NCBI GenBank assembly: GCA_025352125.1
Contig: JANXTZ010000081.1
Location: 98,297-162,296, forward strand
Reading direction: 5' to 3'
DNA: 64,000 bases
Origin: Deinococcales bacterium
GTDB lineage: Bacteria > Deinococcota > Deinococci > Deinococcales > JAAFIG01
Of the stretch, positions 1 to 8,096 are shown piece by piece. The number at the start of each line of letters is the position of its first letter. Within the stretch, counting starts at the first letter, position 1. The notes below the pieces were generated by a model that worked only from the letters and a program-made list of their open reading frames with translations, did not search any database and was not told where the DNA came from. The position numbers and the translations under genes are program-made.

Positions 1-1
1 C

Positions 2-526
2 GCCTTGGGCGCGAAAACCTTGTTCGTCTCCAACGCCTGCGGCGGTTTGAATCCCGCCTGGGAAGCGGGCGACATCATGCTGCAAAACGATTTTATTAAT
101 TTTACAGGCACAAACCCACTGCTCGGACCCAACGACGCCAGCCTCGGACCAAGGTTTTTGCCGCTCATGGGCGGTTACGACAAGCACCTCGCCAGCCTCG
201 CCCGTCAAGCCGCTCGAGCCTGCGACCTGCCCTTGCGCGAAGGCGTGTATCTGGGCATTACCGGACCCATGTACGCCCCCAAAGCCGAGTTGCGCATGTA
301 CCGCCAGTGGGGCGCGGACGCCATCGGCATGAGCACCGTGCTCGAGGTGATTCAGGCGCTTTACCTTGGAATGCGGGTGCTGGGCTTGTCCAGCGTGACC
401 GACATGGCGGTGGCAGACCGTGAAGACCACTCTGAAACCAACGAACAAGCCGTGATTGAACAGGCGCAAAAAACCGGACCGAATTTTAGAAAATTGGTGA
501 AAAGCATTATCCGTAGGATGGAGTAG
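2..526 (+). CDS. Purine nucleoside phosphorylase, trimeric PNP/MTAP family (5' truncated by window)
   Basis: Phosphorolysis of purine nucleosides to base and ribose-1-phosphate in the cytosolic salvage pathway. The visible 174 residues are the C-terminal two thirds of a roughly 270-residue family; the start lies before the window. Visible family motifs are VSNACGGLNPAWEAGDIM (phosphate/substrate region), NPLLGPND, and GADAIGMSTVLEVIQA (purine/ribose site). The base-recognition segment reads LSSVTDMAVADRE: where 6-oxopurine-specific enzymes have Asn (human Asn243), this has Asp, as in MTA phosphorylases. It may therefore accept 6-aminopurine nucleosides. The family call is firm; the substrate is inference. 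About 270 bp separate it from yggS, so co-transcription is uncertain. Confidence 0.93.
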   Translation, partial: ALGAKTLFVSNACGGLNPAWEAGDIMLQNDFINFTGTNPLLGPNDASLGPRFLPLMGGYDKHLASLARQAARACDLPLREGVYLGITGPMYAPKAELRMYRQWGADAIGMSTVLEVIQALYLGMRVLGLSSVTDMAVADREDHSETNEQAVIEQAQKTGPNFRKLVKSIIRRME

Positions 527-584
527 GCGCAAAAGAATGGGTTTTTAGCGCTCAGACACGAAAAGTAGCAATCTCTCTACCATC

Positions 585-706
585 TCTTGACCATAAAACG
601 CACCTTCTTGAAACCAAGACCCACCTGGCGGGCGGGATCGCTTCGGGCATGGTCGCAACATCAGGAGAAGGGAGCTTACTTCTTTTACACGTGTGGCTCG
701 AGGTTT
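585..706. repeat. Dispersed intergenic repeat, two modules
   Basis: The gap between the phosphorylase and yggS carries two modules found in other gaps of this window. The first (about 585-633) contains CCATAAAACGCACCTT and matches 16031-16077 and, inverted, 42447-42492. The second (about 663-706) contains GGAGAAGGGAGCTTACTTCTTT and matches 18695-18737 closely. Neither codes for a plausible protein. The element has the size and hairpin character of REP-like repeats. Confidence 0.6.
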
Positions 707-798
707 TGTTCTTCGCACACAATTTTACTTGCCAATTGCGTGAAAGCTCGAGTTTACTTACTGTTGACCTTCACCTTTACCCGTTAACCTGTATTTTC

Positions 799-1437
799 AT
801 GCTGCCTGACATTCTTGAAAAAATCCAAAGCACCTGCGCTCGAGTCGGACGCGAGTTGAAGAGCGTGCAATTGATTGCCGTGACCAAAACCAAAAGCGTT
901 GCTGAAATACAGCATTTCATTCTCGAGCACGGCAATTTTGCGCTCGGTGAAAACCGTGTGCAAGAGGCATTGCCCAAACTCGAGGCGCTGCCGAACGCCG
1001 AATTTCACATGCTCGGGCAGTTGCAAACCAACAAAGTCAAATCCTGCAAAGATTTCAAACTGCTGCACGGCGTGGACAACACCAGGATTCTCGAGGAACT
1101 GGCGCGGCGCGGCGCGGGCTGGGGGTTTGTGCCGCCAGTGCTTTTGGAGGTGAACATTGCCAGAGAACCCCAGAAACACGGTTTGATGCCCGAAGACGTT
1201 GCAGGTGTTTTAAACACCGCTCGAGAATTGGGCGTGAACGTGCGTGGCTTGATGACCGTTGCCCCGATTGCCACTGAAGAGGTTGTGCGAACCGTTTTTC
1301 GTGACTTGCGCTTGATGCGTGATACCCTAGGACTCGAGGAACTATCCATGGGAATGAGTGATGATTTTGTGATTGCCATAGAACAGGGCGCAACCATGCT
1401 TCGTATCGGACGGGCTTTGTACGGGGCAAACGCATGA
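799..1437 (+). CDS. yggS: YggS/PLPBP family pyridoxal phosphate homeostasis protein
   Basis: Single-domain PLP-binding TIM-barrel protein (212 aa) that controls free PLP and amino-/keto-acid pools rather than carrying a known catalytic step. The cofactor lysine lies in IAVTKTKSVAEI, matching the family VSKTKP site near residue 30. Other family motifs are FALGENRVQEALPK, FHMLGQLQTNKVK, the strand VLLEVNIAREPQKHGL, GLMTVAP and SMGMSDDFVIAIEQGATMLRIG. ATG 799 is chosen because MLPDILEKI begins at the usual position; the frame stays open upstream but encodes repeat sequence. The stop overlaps the next start by 4 bp, so the DivIVA-like gene is translationally coupled, a common partnership in cell-division clusters. 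Confidence 0.96.
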   Translation: MLPDILEKIQSTCARVGRELKSVQLIAVTKTKSVAEIQHFILEHGNFALGENRVQEALPKLEALPNAEFHMLGQLQTNKVKSCKDFKLLHGVDNTRILEELARRGAGWGFVPPVLLEVNIAREPQKHGLMPEDVAGVLNTARELGVNVRGLMTVAPIATEEVVRTVFRDLRLMRDTLGLEELSMGMSDDFVIAIEQGATMLRIGRALYGANA

Positions 1438-1925
1438 AATACACACCCTTGGATGTTCGGCACAAAGAATTTGTCAATCAATTAAACGGTTACAGCAAAC
1501 GCGAAGTCAAAGAATTTCTGGCTGGCGTCGCCGACGACTTTGAGGAACTGGAACGCCAACACCGAGGAATGCAGGAACGACTGCTGCAACTCGAGAATCA
1601 AGTCAACGAGCTGCGTCAAGGCGAGGAAAGCCTGCGCCGCGTGGTGGTGAGTGCCGAACGTATCGGCAACGAGATGAAACAGAACGCCGAACGAGACGCC
1701 ACAATCACCCTGAAAGACGCCGAAACCCGTTCTGCCGCCATGCTCGCCGAAGCCGAAAGCGCCAAAGAGCACCTTTACCGCGAGGCGCTCTCCAAAGCCC
1801 GAGACATTCGCCTCGACATTGAACGCGTGCGCAGCGAGAAATCCATGTTCCTCTCGCAATTTCGGGCGTTATTGACCACCTACCTTGACAGCGTTGAACG
1901 CAACGAGGACAAAGGCACGGGATAG
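1434..1925 (+). CDS. DivIVA-domain protein
   Basis: A 163-residue cytoplasmic coiled-coil protein of the DivIVA/GpsB family, which marks curved membrane at poles and septa and recruits division or envelope proteins. The N-terminus YTPLDVRHKEFVNQLNGYSK is the typical DivIVA membrane-binding start, followed by REVKEFLAGVADDFEEL. Residues about 35 to 130 form heptad-rich coiled coil with many Glu, Gln and Arg. The start overlaps yggS by ATGA. It is shorter than Bacillus DivIVA but normal for Deinococcus-type homologues. The exact role (division site versus chromosome segregation) cannot be read from sequence. Confidence 0.9.
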   Translation: MKYTPLDVRHKEFVNQLNGYSKREVKEFLAGVADDFEELERQHRGMQERLLQLENQVNELRQGEESLRRVVVSAERIGNEMKQNAERDATITLKDAETRSAAMLAEAESAKEHLYREALSKARDIRLDIERVRSEKSMFLSQFRALLTTYLDSVERNEDKGTG

Positions 1926-1928
1926 GTT

Positions 1929-2600
1929 TTAAATCGTGTCGGCAAACAAGCCCTGCGCCAAAAATTCTATAATCTCGAGGCTGGCGGCATCAACTTTGTT
2001 GCCCAGAATCGATTTGATGCCCATAAACGCAGTCTGGTACTTTTTGACTGTCTCGAGCCAAGCGGTTTTGGTGGTGTACTCGAGCGTGGCTTTGCTGGGA
2101 TTGTTGACGCGCTTGAAGCGTGCCACAAGTGCAAAACTGGCTTTCTTGTACTTTGCTTGAATACCGCTCGAGGTCACAGCCCCAGCCTTGGTCGTGGTCA
2201 ATTTGATCAATTTTTCGAGGTGCAACTCGATGCTGGTCGCAAAACGTGCTGGCGTGTGCGCGTACATGGTGCCGCCGCCCGAAGTTTGCGATGCCAAATC
2301 CGACTCGGCAAGAATAAAATCCCACTCGAGTTTGCGCAAGTGAATCAAACGCGCTTTGAGTTTGGGAAAGTTTTTCAGGCTCAAAATATTCTGTGCGTTC
2401 TTGCAATCCGCCCAGACGCCCGCGCCCTGGTCTTGACCCGCCTCAGAACCGCCAAAATCGGTGCGTTTGCCGTACTCGGCTAAAAAACCATCGGGATTGT
2501 ATTTCAGAACGAGACTGCAAGCGGGGTTCCAATCGGCTTGTTCTTGCGCCAAGACAAAACCAACCAGGGCAAGCACAGCAACTAAAACCCGAGCAATCAT
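1929..2600 (-). CDS. Secreted protein of unknown function
   Basis: A 223-residue protein with a clear signal peptide (MIARVLVAVLALVGFVLA, cleavage likely before EQADW). The mature part is mixed polar with two cysteines (in NPACSLV and WADCKNA) that could form a disulfide after export, and helix-rich segments such as ARLIHLRKLEWDFI. I recognise no domain. The gene converges on divIVA with a 3-bp gap. Upstream is TAAACT 6 nt from the ATG and no ribosome binding site, so translation is probably leaderless. Signal peptide is well supported; function is unknown. Confidence 0.8.
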   Translation of the reverse strand: MIARVLVAVLALVGFVLAQEQADWNPACSLVLKYNPDGFLAEYGKRTDFGGSEAGQDQGAGVWADCKNAQNILSLKNFPKLKARLIHLRKLEWDFILAESDLASQTSGGGTMYAHTPARFATSIELHLEKLIKLTTTKAGAVTSSGIQAKYKKASFALVARFKRVNNPSKATLEYTTKTAWLETVKKYQTAFMGIKSILGNKVDAASLEIIEFLAQGLFADTI

Positions 2601-2606
2601 GTTTTA

Positions 2607-2612
2607 AGTTTA
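2607..2612 (-). promoter_or_regulatory. -10 box TAAACT, leaderless start
   Basis: TAAACT ends exactly 6 nt before the ATG at 2600. There is no Shine-Dalgarno sequence in those 6 nt, so transcription would begin at or next to the start codon. Confidence 0.6.
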
Positions 2613-2618
2613 ACCGAT

Positions 2619-3392
2619 TTAAACCGCCGCGCTCATGCCGCCATCAAAATTGATCGCGCAACCAGACACAAACGCCGCCCTGGCGCTGACCAAAAACGCA
2701 ATCAAATCCGCGAATTCCTGCGCCCTCGCCACCCGCCCGAGCGGAATGGTTGGTGTTAAACCCGCGTACACCTGCTCGAGGGTCTGACCTGTCAATTCTG
2801 CCTTTCGCACCCACTGGTCAGACTCGACAAAACCAATCAAGACACCATTGACGCGAATATTGTCCTTGCCCAAATCCTTGCTCATGGCTTTCATCAGCGC
2901 CATTCCAGCCGCTCGAGACACGCTGGAGGGCATCGAACTGGCGGCGGGCGTCTTGCCACCCGTCGCCAGAATGTTGATGATGCTGCCGCCACCAACTGCA
3001 CGCAAATGTGGGATCACAAGCTTTGAGAGTCGAATTGCTGCATGAAATTTCAGGTCGAGGTCTTCAGCCCAGAGTTCATCTGAAATGTTCTCGAAGGGCA
3101 TGGCAGCCGCCTTTCCCGCATTGTTCACCAGCGCATCAATTCGCCCAAAATGCTGAATGGTCAAATCCACAAAACGCGTTAAATCCTCGAGTTTGGTGAC
3201 ATCCGTGGTCACAGCCAGGGCTTTCCCGCCGGAGGCGTTGATGCCCTGTGCCACCGCCCGAAGCTTGTCCTGCCCACGGGCACAGATCGCCACACTCGCC
3301 CCCTCGAGCGCCAGTTCTTGCGCCGTCGCCGCGCCCAAACCATCCGAACCGCCCGTGACGAGGACAACCTTGTTTTGAAGTTCTAAATTCAT
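2619..3392 (-). CDS. Short-chain dehydrogenase/reductase-family protein with altered active site
   Basis: A 257-residue Rossmann-fold protein of classical SDR length. The cofactor site is intact: VTGGSDGLGAA at the N-terminus and the structural NNAG at residues 90-93. The usual catalytic Ser, Tyr and Lys are not evident: the Ser region reads IINILATGG, and the YxxxK site reads SSVSR (Ser156, Arg160). Some SDR subgroups naturally lack these residues, so it may bind NAD(P)H without normal dehydrogenase chemistry, or use different residues. The C-terminal DGGMSAAV is normal. A TAAACT box sits 6 nt from the ATG. Fold is certain; enzymatic activity is doubtful. Confidence 0.88.
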   Translation of the reverse strand: MNLELQNKVVLVTGGSDGLGAATAQELALEGASVAICARGQDKLRAVAQGINASGGKALAVTTDVTKLEDLTRFVDLTIQHFGRIDALVNNAGKAAAMPFENISDELWAEDLDLKFHAAIRLSKLVIPHLRAVGGGSIINILATGGKTPAASSMPSSVSRAAGMALMKAMSKDLGKDNIRVNGVLIGFVESDQWVRKAELTGQTLEQVYAGLTPTIPLGRVARAQEFADLIAFLVSARAAFVSGCAINFDGGMSAAV

Positions 3393-3398
3393 AACAGC

Positions 3399-3404
3399 AG
3401 TTTA
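3399..3404 (-). promoter_or_regulatory. -10 box TAAACT, leaderless start
   Basis: TAAACT is placed 6 nt before the ATG at 3392 of the SDR gene, with no ribosome binding site between. Same geometry as at 2607, 26677 and 28217. Confidence 0.6.
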
Positions 3405-3519
3405 ACGCCAAATTTGGTTTCACTCGAGATGCACAAATGACTTTTGAGGGAACGGGTATACTTCCCAAACGGCAGAGCGCAGTAAACAGCGCCCCTACAC
3501 AGAATTTAGGGCAAACTTC

Positions 3520-4554
3520 ATGACTTACCTTTTGGACCACCACCCAGACCAATACCCGCTCGAGTCGTACCGCCGCAAGCAATTGCTTGAATGGGTGTTC
3601 AAACACGGCATCTCGAGCTTTAATGAAATCTCGAACCTACCCAAAAGTGCAATTGCGTTTCTCGAGGAAAATTTTGAGTTGACGGCATTCCCCAAAGTTG
3701 AGGTTTTTCCAAGCAGCGACGGCTCGAGCAAATACTTGTTTACCCTGCGCGACGGCAAGCAGATGGAAGCTGTTTTAATGCCCTACCAGGACCGCGTGAC
3801 GATTTGCGTCTCGACGATGGTGGGTTGCCCTGCGGGTTGCGCGTTCTGCGCGACTGGACGCATGGGGTTTGGACGCAACCTGACGGCTGGCGAGATTGTC
3901 GAGCAGGTGCTGGTGGCTGCCAGGGATCAGGAGCTTGCCCCCACCGAAATTCGCAATCTGGTCTTCATGGGCATGGGCGAACCGTTGTTGAACTACGACA
4001 ACACGCTCGAGGCTGCCCGAATTTTACTGCACCCAGACGGACTGGGCATGAGCCAACGCCGCGTCACGCTGTCCACCGTGGGATTGCCCGACAAAATTGT
4101 CAAGCTTGCCAGTGAAGATGTGACCGTCAAACTTGCCATCAGTTTGCACGCCCCAGACGAAGAAACCCGTAAGACCATCATCCCAACCGCGCACGCGCAC
4201 ACCATCGAAGCCATTCTGGAATCGGCAAGAGAGTACCAACGCGCCTCGGGTCGGCGCGTGACCCTCGAGTACGCCATGCTGGCGGGGGTGAACGACGCAA
4301 TCTGGCAAGCCGAACTGCTGGCGGACATTTTGCGAGGACTGGTTTCACACGTCAATTTAATCCCCATGAACCCCTGGGCGGAATCGGGTTTTAGAAGCTC
4401 AAGTGAGACCCGAATTCAAGAATTTTACGACACCCTGCAAGCTCGAGGTGTGCCGGTCAGTGTGCGCCGCTCGAGGGGACGCGATGCGGGCGCGGCGTGT
4501 GGACAGTTGGCAATCGCCAAAACGCCACGGGTGATCTCGAGTGAAAGCGCTTGA
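3520..4554 (+). CDS. rlmN: Dual-specificity rRNA/tRNA C2-methyladenine methyltransferase RlmN
   Basis: Radical-SAM methyltransferase (344 aa) that methylates A2503 of 23S rRNA and A37 of some tRNAs. The 4Fe-4S cluster motif is [12 protein letters not shown] with cysteines 103, 107 and 110. [16 protein letters not shown] is the SAM-binding region, VTLSTVGL and KLAISLHAP follow in the usual order, and the C-terminal AACGQLA holds the second methyl-carrying cysteine. Length and start agree with the family. Upstream (3473-3505) is a copy of the GCGCCCCTAC repeat. It converges on the next minus-strand gene with only 23 bp between. Confidence 0.98.
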   Translation: MTYLLDHHPDQYPLESYRRKQLLEWVFKHGISSFNEISNLPKSAIAFLEENFELTAFPKVEVFPSSDGSSKYLFTLRDGKQMEAVLMPYQDRVTICVSTMVGCPAGCAFCATGRMGFGRNLTAGEIVEQVLVAARDQELAPTEIRNLVFMGMGEPLLNYDNTLEAARILLHPDGLGMSQRRVTLSTVGLPDKIVKLASEDVTVKLAISLHAPDEETRKTIIPTAHAHTIEAILESAREYQRASGRRVTLEYAMLAGVNDAIWQAELLADILRGLVSHVNLIPMNPWAESGFRSSSETRIQEFYDTLQARGVPVSVRRSRGRDAGAACGQLAIAKTPRVISSESA

Positions 4555-4577
4555 AGGCAACTCGAGATTTGAAATGC

Positions 4578-5126
4578 TCATTTGCTTTGATCGCCAGTCG
4601 CCCGAGGTTTTGAACTCAGCCTGAAAAACACAAAAATGAACGCCAGGAAAGTGATGACGATGGGCACAACCAGCACCAGAATGACCGACGGTGTTGCTGG
4701 CGTTGCCGTTCTGGCTTTGGTGGCAGCCCAAACCCAGGAGGCAATGCTCAGGTTTGCAGGTCGGGGCAAGTCGCCTTTGAAATTGTAACGAAGTGCCTCC
4801 TGCGGGAAGGTGTGGTCAACAATGCCCAACTGGTAAGACCCTGGCGGGACACTCAGGCTGGCTTCGTACCTTCCAGGCATGACCTCTCTCAGTTTGAAAA
4901 TTTGAACAGGATCGCTGCTGCCAAAGGCTTTGATCTCGAGGTCGATGATGGCTCCAGTCACCGCCGACCCGCTGTCTGCGCCCAACAAATTGACTTGCAG
5001 TTGCGATGACGCGGCTGTCGGAAAAGATGCCAGCACACGGACTGGTTCCAGGTGGGCGAATGCCACGGCGAACCAAAGCATTGCCAGTAAAACCCAGAAC
5101 CGTTTGAAAAATAAAAATTGCTTCAT
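4578..5126 (-). CDS. Membrane-anchored secreted protein, YtkA/FixH-like beta domain
   Basis: A 182-residue protein. The ATG at 5126 gives a signal peptide (FWVLLAMLWFAVAFA, then HLEPV). The mature region of about 120 residues alternates beta-strand segments (AVTGAIIDLEIKAFG, PGRYEASLSVPPGSYQLGI) and resembles YtkA/FixH-type extracytoplasmic domains, some of which accompany copper proteins. A single C-terminal helix (VILVLVVPIVITFLAFIFVFF) anchors it, followed by a short basic tail. No metal-binding motif is obvious. A TATAGT box lies 7 nt upstream. The domain resemblance is by eye and tentative; the topology is well supported. Confidence 0.75.
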   Translation of the reverse strand: MKQFLFFKRFWVLLAMLWFAVAFAHLEPVRVLASFPTAASSQLQVNLLGADSGSAVTGAIIDLEIKAFGSSDPVQIFKLREVMPGRYEASLSVPPGSYQLGIVDHTFPQEALRYNFKGDLPRPANLSIASWVWAATKARTATPATPSVILVLVVPIVITFLAFIFVFFRLSSKPRATGDQSK

Positions 5127-5133
5127 TTGTTTG

Positions 5134-5139
5134 ACTATA
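5134..5139 (-). promoter_or_regulatory. -10 box TATAGT, leaderless start
   Basis: TATAGT lies 7 nt from the ATG at 5126, with no ribosome binding site between. Confidence 0.5.
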
Positions 5140-5290
5140 CAATCTGGCTCAACCCGGGCTTTCAACACCTCGAGCAAGCGTTTCTCAAACTTCTGGAAGG
5201 TCGTCGAGATCGGCAAGGTCTTTGTTGCGTCCACCGGTTTTTTGATTTGCCCTGAGACCACATTCAGAATACAACCCAATGACTTGGGAG

Positions 5291-5296
5291 TAGACT
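5291..5296 (+). promoter_or_regulatory. -10 box TAGACT, leaderless start
   Basis: TAGACT followed by 6 nt (which include part of a CTCGAG) and then the ATG at 5303 of the MFS gene. No Shine-Dalgarno sequence. Confidence 0.55.
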
Positions 5297-5302
5297 CGAG
5301 CC

Positions 5303-6565
5303 ATGGGTGTCAGCGCGTTCACATCGGGTTCTGGTTTGATCAATTCGTTTTCCAAAGCAGTACAAAAAAACCTGCTTGTGTTGTTCAGCGCCCAAGCCCT
5401 AAACACGGGCGCGACCACGGTTTCGACTTCTCTCTCGAGCATCATCATTGTGCACATCACGGGCGCGGATCAACTGTCTGGTTTGCCGAGCACGATCAAT
5501 TTTTTCATGAGCGCGATTGCCGCATTCTGGGCTGGGCGTTTGATGGCGGCTCGAGGGAGACGGATTGGTTTGAGTTTGGGGTACGCGATTGGTTTTGTTG
5601 GCGCGGCGCTGGCGGCAACGATGGCACTCGAGAAGAACCTGATTGGTTTTTTGATTGGCGGCGCGTTGGTCGGCGTGGCGAACGGTGCGGTTCAGCAGGG
5701 GCGTTATGCCGTGGCGGACATGGTTGGTGCAAAGGTGAGGGGCACAGTCATGGGTTGGATTTTGACGGGCAGTGTGCTGGGATCAATTTTGAGCAATCTC
5801 ATCTCGGGTTACGTGCGAGCGTATGCGAAGGGCATCAATTTGCCCGAGATTGAATTCGGTTGGTATCTGGGATCGGCGTTTATGCTGATCGCTGGCTTGA
5901 TCGTCTGGTTTTTCTTGCGCCCAGAACCGTTAACACTCGCGCCACAGACCTCGAGCGTCACGACCGAAAATTTCTCCAGCCACCTCGAGGTTCGGAGTTG
6001 GAGTGCATTGCTGCAAGTCCCGAATATTCGTTTGGCATTAAGCTCCATGACGTTTGGGCAGTTGGTCATGGTCATGCTGATGGTCTTGATGCCGCTTCAT
6101 GCCGATCACTTGGGAATTGCGCCGCTCACGATCACATCTTTAATCACGTCACATATTTTTGGCATGTTTGGCTTTTCCTGGCTGACGGGCAGTCTGGCGG
6201 ACAAATGGGGGCGTCGCACCATCATCATGCTTGGGGCGTTGCAATTTGCGCTCTCGGGTTTTATTGCAATTTTTGCCACGCGTCCGCTCGAGATGGGCAT
6301 GAGTTTATTCTTGCTCGGCACGGGTTGGAATTTTTGTTCTGTCGGTGGCAGCACATTGTTAACCGACAACCTCGAGCCTTCGGAACGTGCTCGAGTTCAG
6401 GGCGGCGCGGAGACGATGGTCTGGATTTTTGCCGCAACGGGGGCACTGGGCGGTGGTTTGATCGCCGGAACCTTCGGTTTTCCAATCCTGGGTGTGATCG
6501 GCATGATCGCGGGTCTGGTGCCGCTCGGCGTGGCATTGATGACCTCCAACACCAGAAACCTGTAA
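5303..6565 (+). CDS. Major facilitator superfamily transporter
   Basis: A 420-residue integral membrane protein with hydrophobic stretches fitting about 12 helices. The cytoplasmic loop 2-3 signature appears as AGRLMAARGRRIGL, and its counterpart in the C-terminal half as GSLADKWGRRTIIMLG, both typical of MFS carriers. Nothing fixes the substrate; drug- and sugar-efflux MFS proteins look alike at this level. The gene ends 10 bp before the GH3 gene on the same strand and could be co-transcribed, which would be compatible with transport of muropeptide-derived sugars, but that is speculation. Confidence 0.9.
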   Translation: MGVSAFTSGSGLINSFSKAVQKNLLVLFSAQALNTGATTVSTSLSSIIIVHITGADQLSGLPSTINFFMSAIAAFWAGRLMAARGRRIGLSLGYAIGFVGAALAATMALEKNLIGFLIGGALVGVANGAVQQGRYAVADMVGAKVRGTVMGWILTGSVLGSILSNLISGYVRAYAKGINLPEIEFGWYLGSAFMLIAGLIVWFFLRPEPLTLAPQTSSVTTENFSSHLEVRSWSALLQVPNIRLALSSMTFGQLVMVMLMVLMPLHADHLGIAPLTITSLITSHIFGMFGFSWLTGSLADKWGRRTIIMLGALQFALSGFIAIFATRPLEMGMSLFLLGTGWNFCSVGGSTLLTDNLEPSERARVQGGAETMVWIFAATGALGGGLIAGTFGFPILGVIGMIAGLVPLGVALMTSNTRNL

Positions 6566-6575
6566 TACTGCTGTC

Positions 6576-8066
6576 ATGAGCGTCAATCGTATGGTGATGG
6601 TGGACATTCCAGGGACGAGCCTCGACGATGAGACTCGAGCACATTTAACGCGGTTTAAGCCTGGTGGAATCATTTTGTTCCGCAAGAATATTGTGGATCG
6701 AGGACAAACCAGAGCTTTGGTTGAAGATTTAAAAAGCATTCTGGGTGATGGTCTGCTGCTGGCGATTGATGCCGAAGGCGGCGGTGTCTGGCGCACCACC
6801 GACCTTCCAAACGCACCAAGCGCCATGTGTTTGGGTGCTGCCAACGACCTCGGTCTGGCTCGAGATGTTGGCGCAATGGTGGCTCGAGGCTTGCGCTCCA
6901 TGGGCATCAATTGGAATTTTGCGCCCGTGCTCGATCTGAACAACAATCCACTCAATCCGGTCATCAGTGACCGTTCGTTTGGTGAAGACCCGAAACGCGC
7001 CACCGAACTCGCGCTGGCGTGGGCGGAAGGCTTGATGCTTGAGGGCGTTGCGGCGTGCGGCAAGCACTTTCCCGGACACGGCGACACCAAACTTGACTCG
7101 CACCTTTCACTGCCCACCGTTTCAAGAAACCTCGAGGGTTTGGAAGAGTACGAGCTTGTACCGTTCCGCATGGCAGCACCGCACCTTCCAAGCATCATGA
7201 CGGCGCATATTGTTTACCCAAGCATCGACCCAGATTTGCCTGCAACGTTGTCCAAAAAAATCTTGACGGGTTTGCTGCGCGAACGTGGTCAGTTTGAGGG
7301 CGTGATCGTGACCGATTCGATGGGAATGCACGCGATAGACAAAAACTGGGGGCGCGGCGAGGCTGCCATTCTGAGCATCAATGCGGGTTCGGACATGGTT
7401 GAGGCACTCGGCGCTCGGGAAGCCCAAGCCACAACGATGGAAGCCCTCGAGAATGCCGAAAAAAACGGTGTCATCTCGTACCAGAAAATGACAGCCTCAC
7501 TCGAGCGATTGCACCATCTGGCTACACGTTTTCCAATTGCGCCGCTCGATTACGCACCAGAACTCGAGGCTTTAGACCGTGCGCTTGCATCTCGAGCTTG
7601 GGGTGCGGGCATTAGCGAATTTGGCAATGTTGTGCTGCCAAAACCAGGCTCGAGCATCACCCTGATCGCGCCCGATGTTGCCCCCGAAGAAAATGTTTCT
7701 GAAGTTGGCGTGGCGGGTGCGAACCTCGTCAAACTGCTCTCGAGCGATTACAAAGTCAAAGCAATTCTTCATCCCGCCCGTGATCCGCTTTCGGTGCTCG
7801 AGCAAGTCAAAGCCGCTCGAGAAGTTGAGGATTTTATTGTTTACGCCAGCACCAGCCGTCACCGCATGATCGAGGCTGTAAGGGAATTAGCACGAGCCGC
7901 GCAACCAGACCTGCACCTTGCGCTGTGGAACGCCTACACGGTCGCTGACGTGCCAGCACCCGCTTTAATGACTTATGGCTACCGACCAGAAGCGCTGGGG
8001 GCATTAAAGAGGGTTTTACGCGGCGAAACTCGAGCTTCTGGGATTGCGCCAGTGAAGTTGGATTGA
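6576..8066 (+). CDS. Glycoside hydrolase family 3, NagZ-like beta-N-acetylhexosaminidase
   Basis: A 496-residue cytoplasmic enzyme (no signal peptide). The NagZ hallmark KHFPGHGDTKLDSHLSLP carries the His/Asp pair used as acid/base in this subfamily, and VIVTDSMGMHAI carries the Asp nucleophile. The N-terminal TIM barrel occupies about residues 1-330; the rest is a C-terminal alpha/beta domain as in longer Gram-positive-type NagZ. NagZ enzymes release GlcNAc from muropeptides or chito-oligomers. A link to the distant amino-sugar genes at 53.6-56.7 kb is possible but unproven. It converges on the next gene. Confidence 0.92.
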   Translation: MSVNRMVMVDIPGTSLDDETRAHLTRFKPGGIILFRKNIVDRGQTRALVEDLKSILGDGLLLAIDAEGGGVWRTTDLPNAPSAMCLGAANDLGLARDVGAMVARGLRSMGINWNFAPVLDLNNNPLNPVISDRSFGEDPKRATELALAWAEGLMLEGVAACGKHFPGHGDTKLDSHLSLPTVSRNLEGLEEYELVPFRMAAPHLPSIMTAHIVYPSIDPDLPATLSKKILTGLLRERGQFEGVIVTDSMGMHAIDKNWGRGEAAILSINAGSDMVEALGAREAQATTMEALENAEKNGVISYQKMTASLERLHHLATRFPIAPLDYAPELEALDRALASRAWGAGISEFGNVVLPKPGSSITLIAPDVAPEENVSEVGVAGANLVKLLSSDYKVKAILHPARDPLSVLEQVKAAREVEDFIVYASTSRHRMIEAVRELARAAQPDLHLALWNAYTVADVPAPALMTYGYRPEALGALKRVLRGETRASGIAPVKLD

Positions 8067-8096
8067 GAACCCAAATAAAAATGGTATTGATTATTG

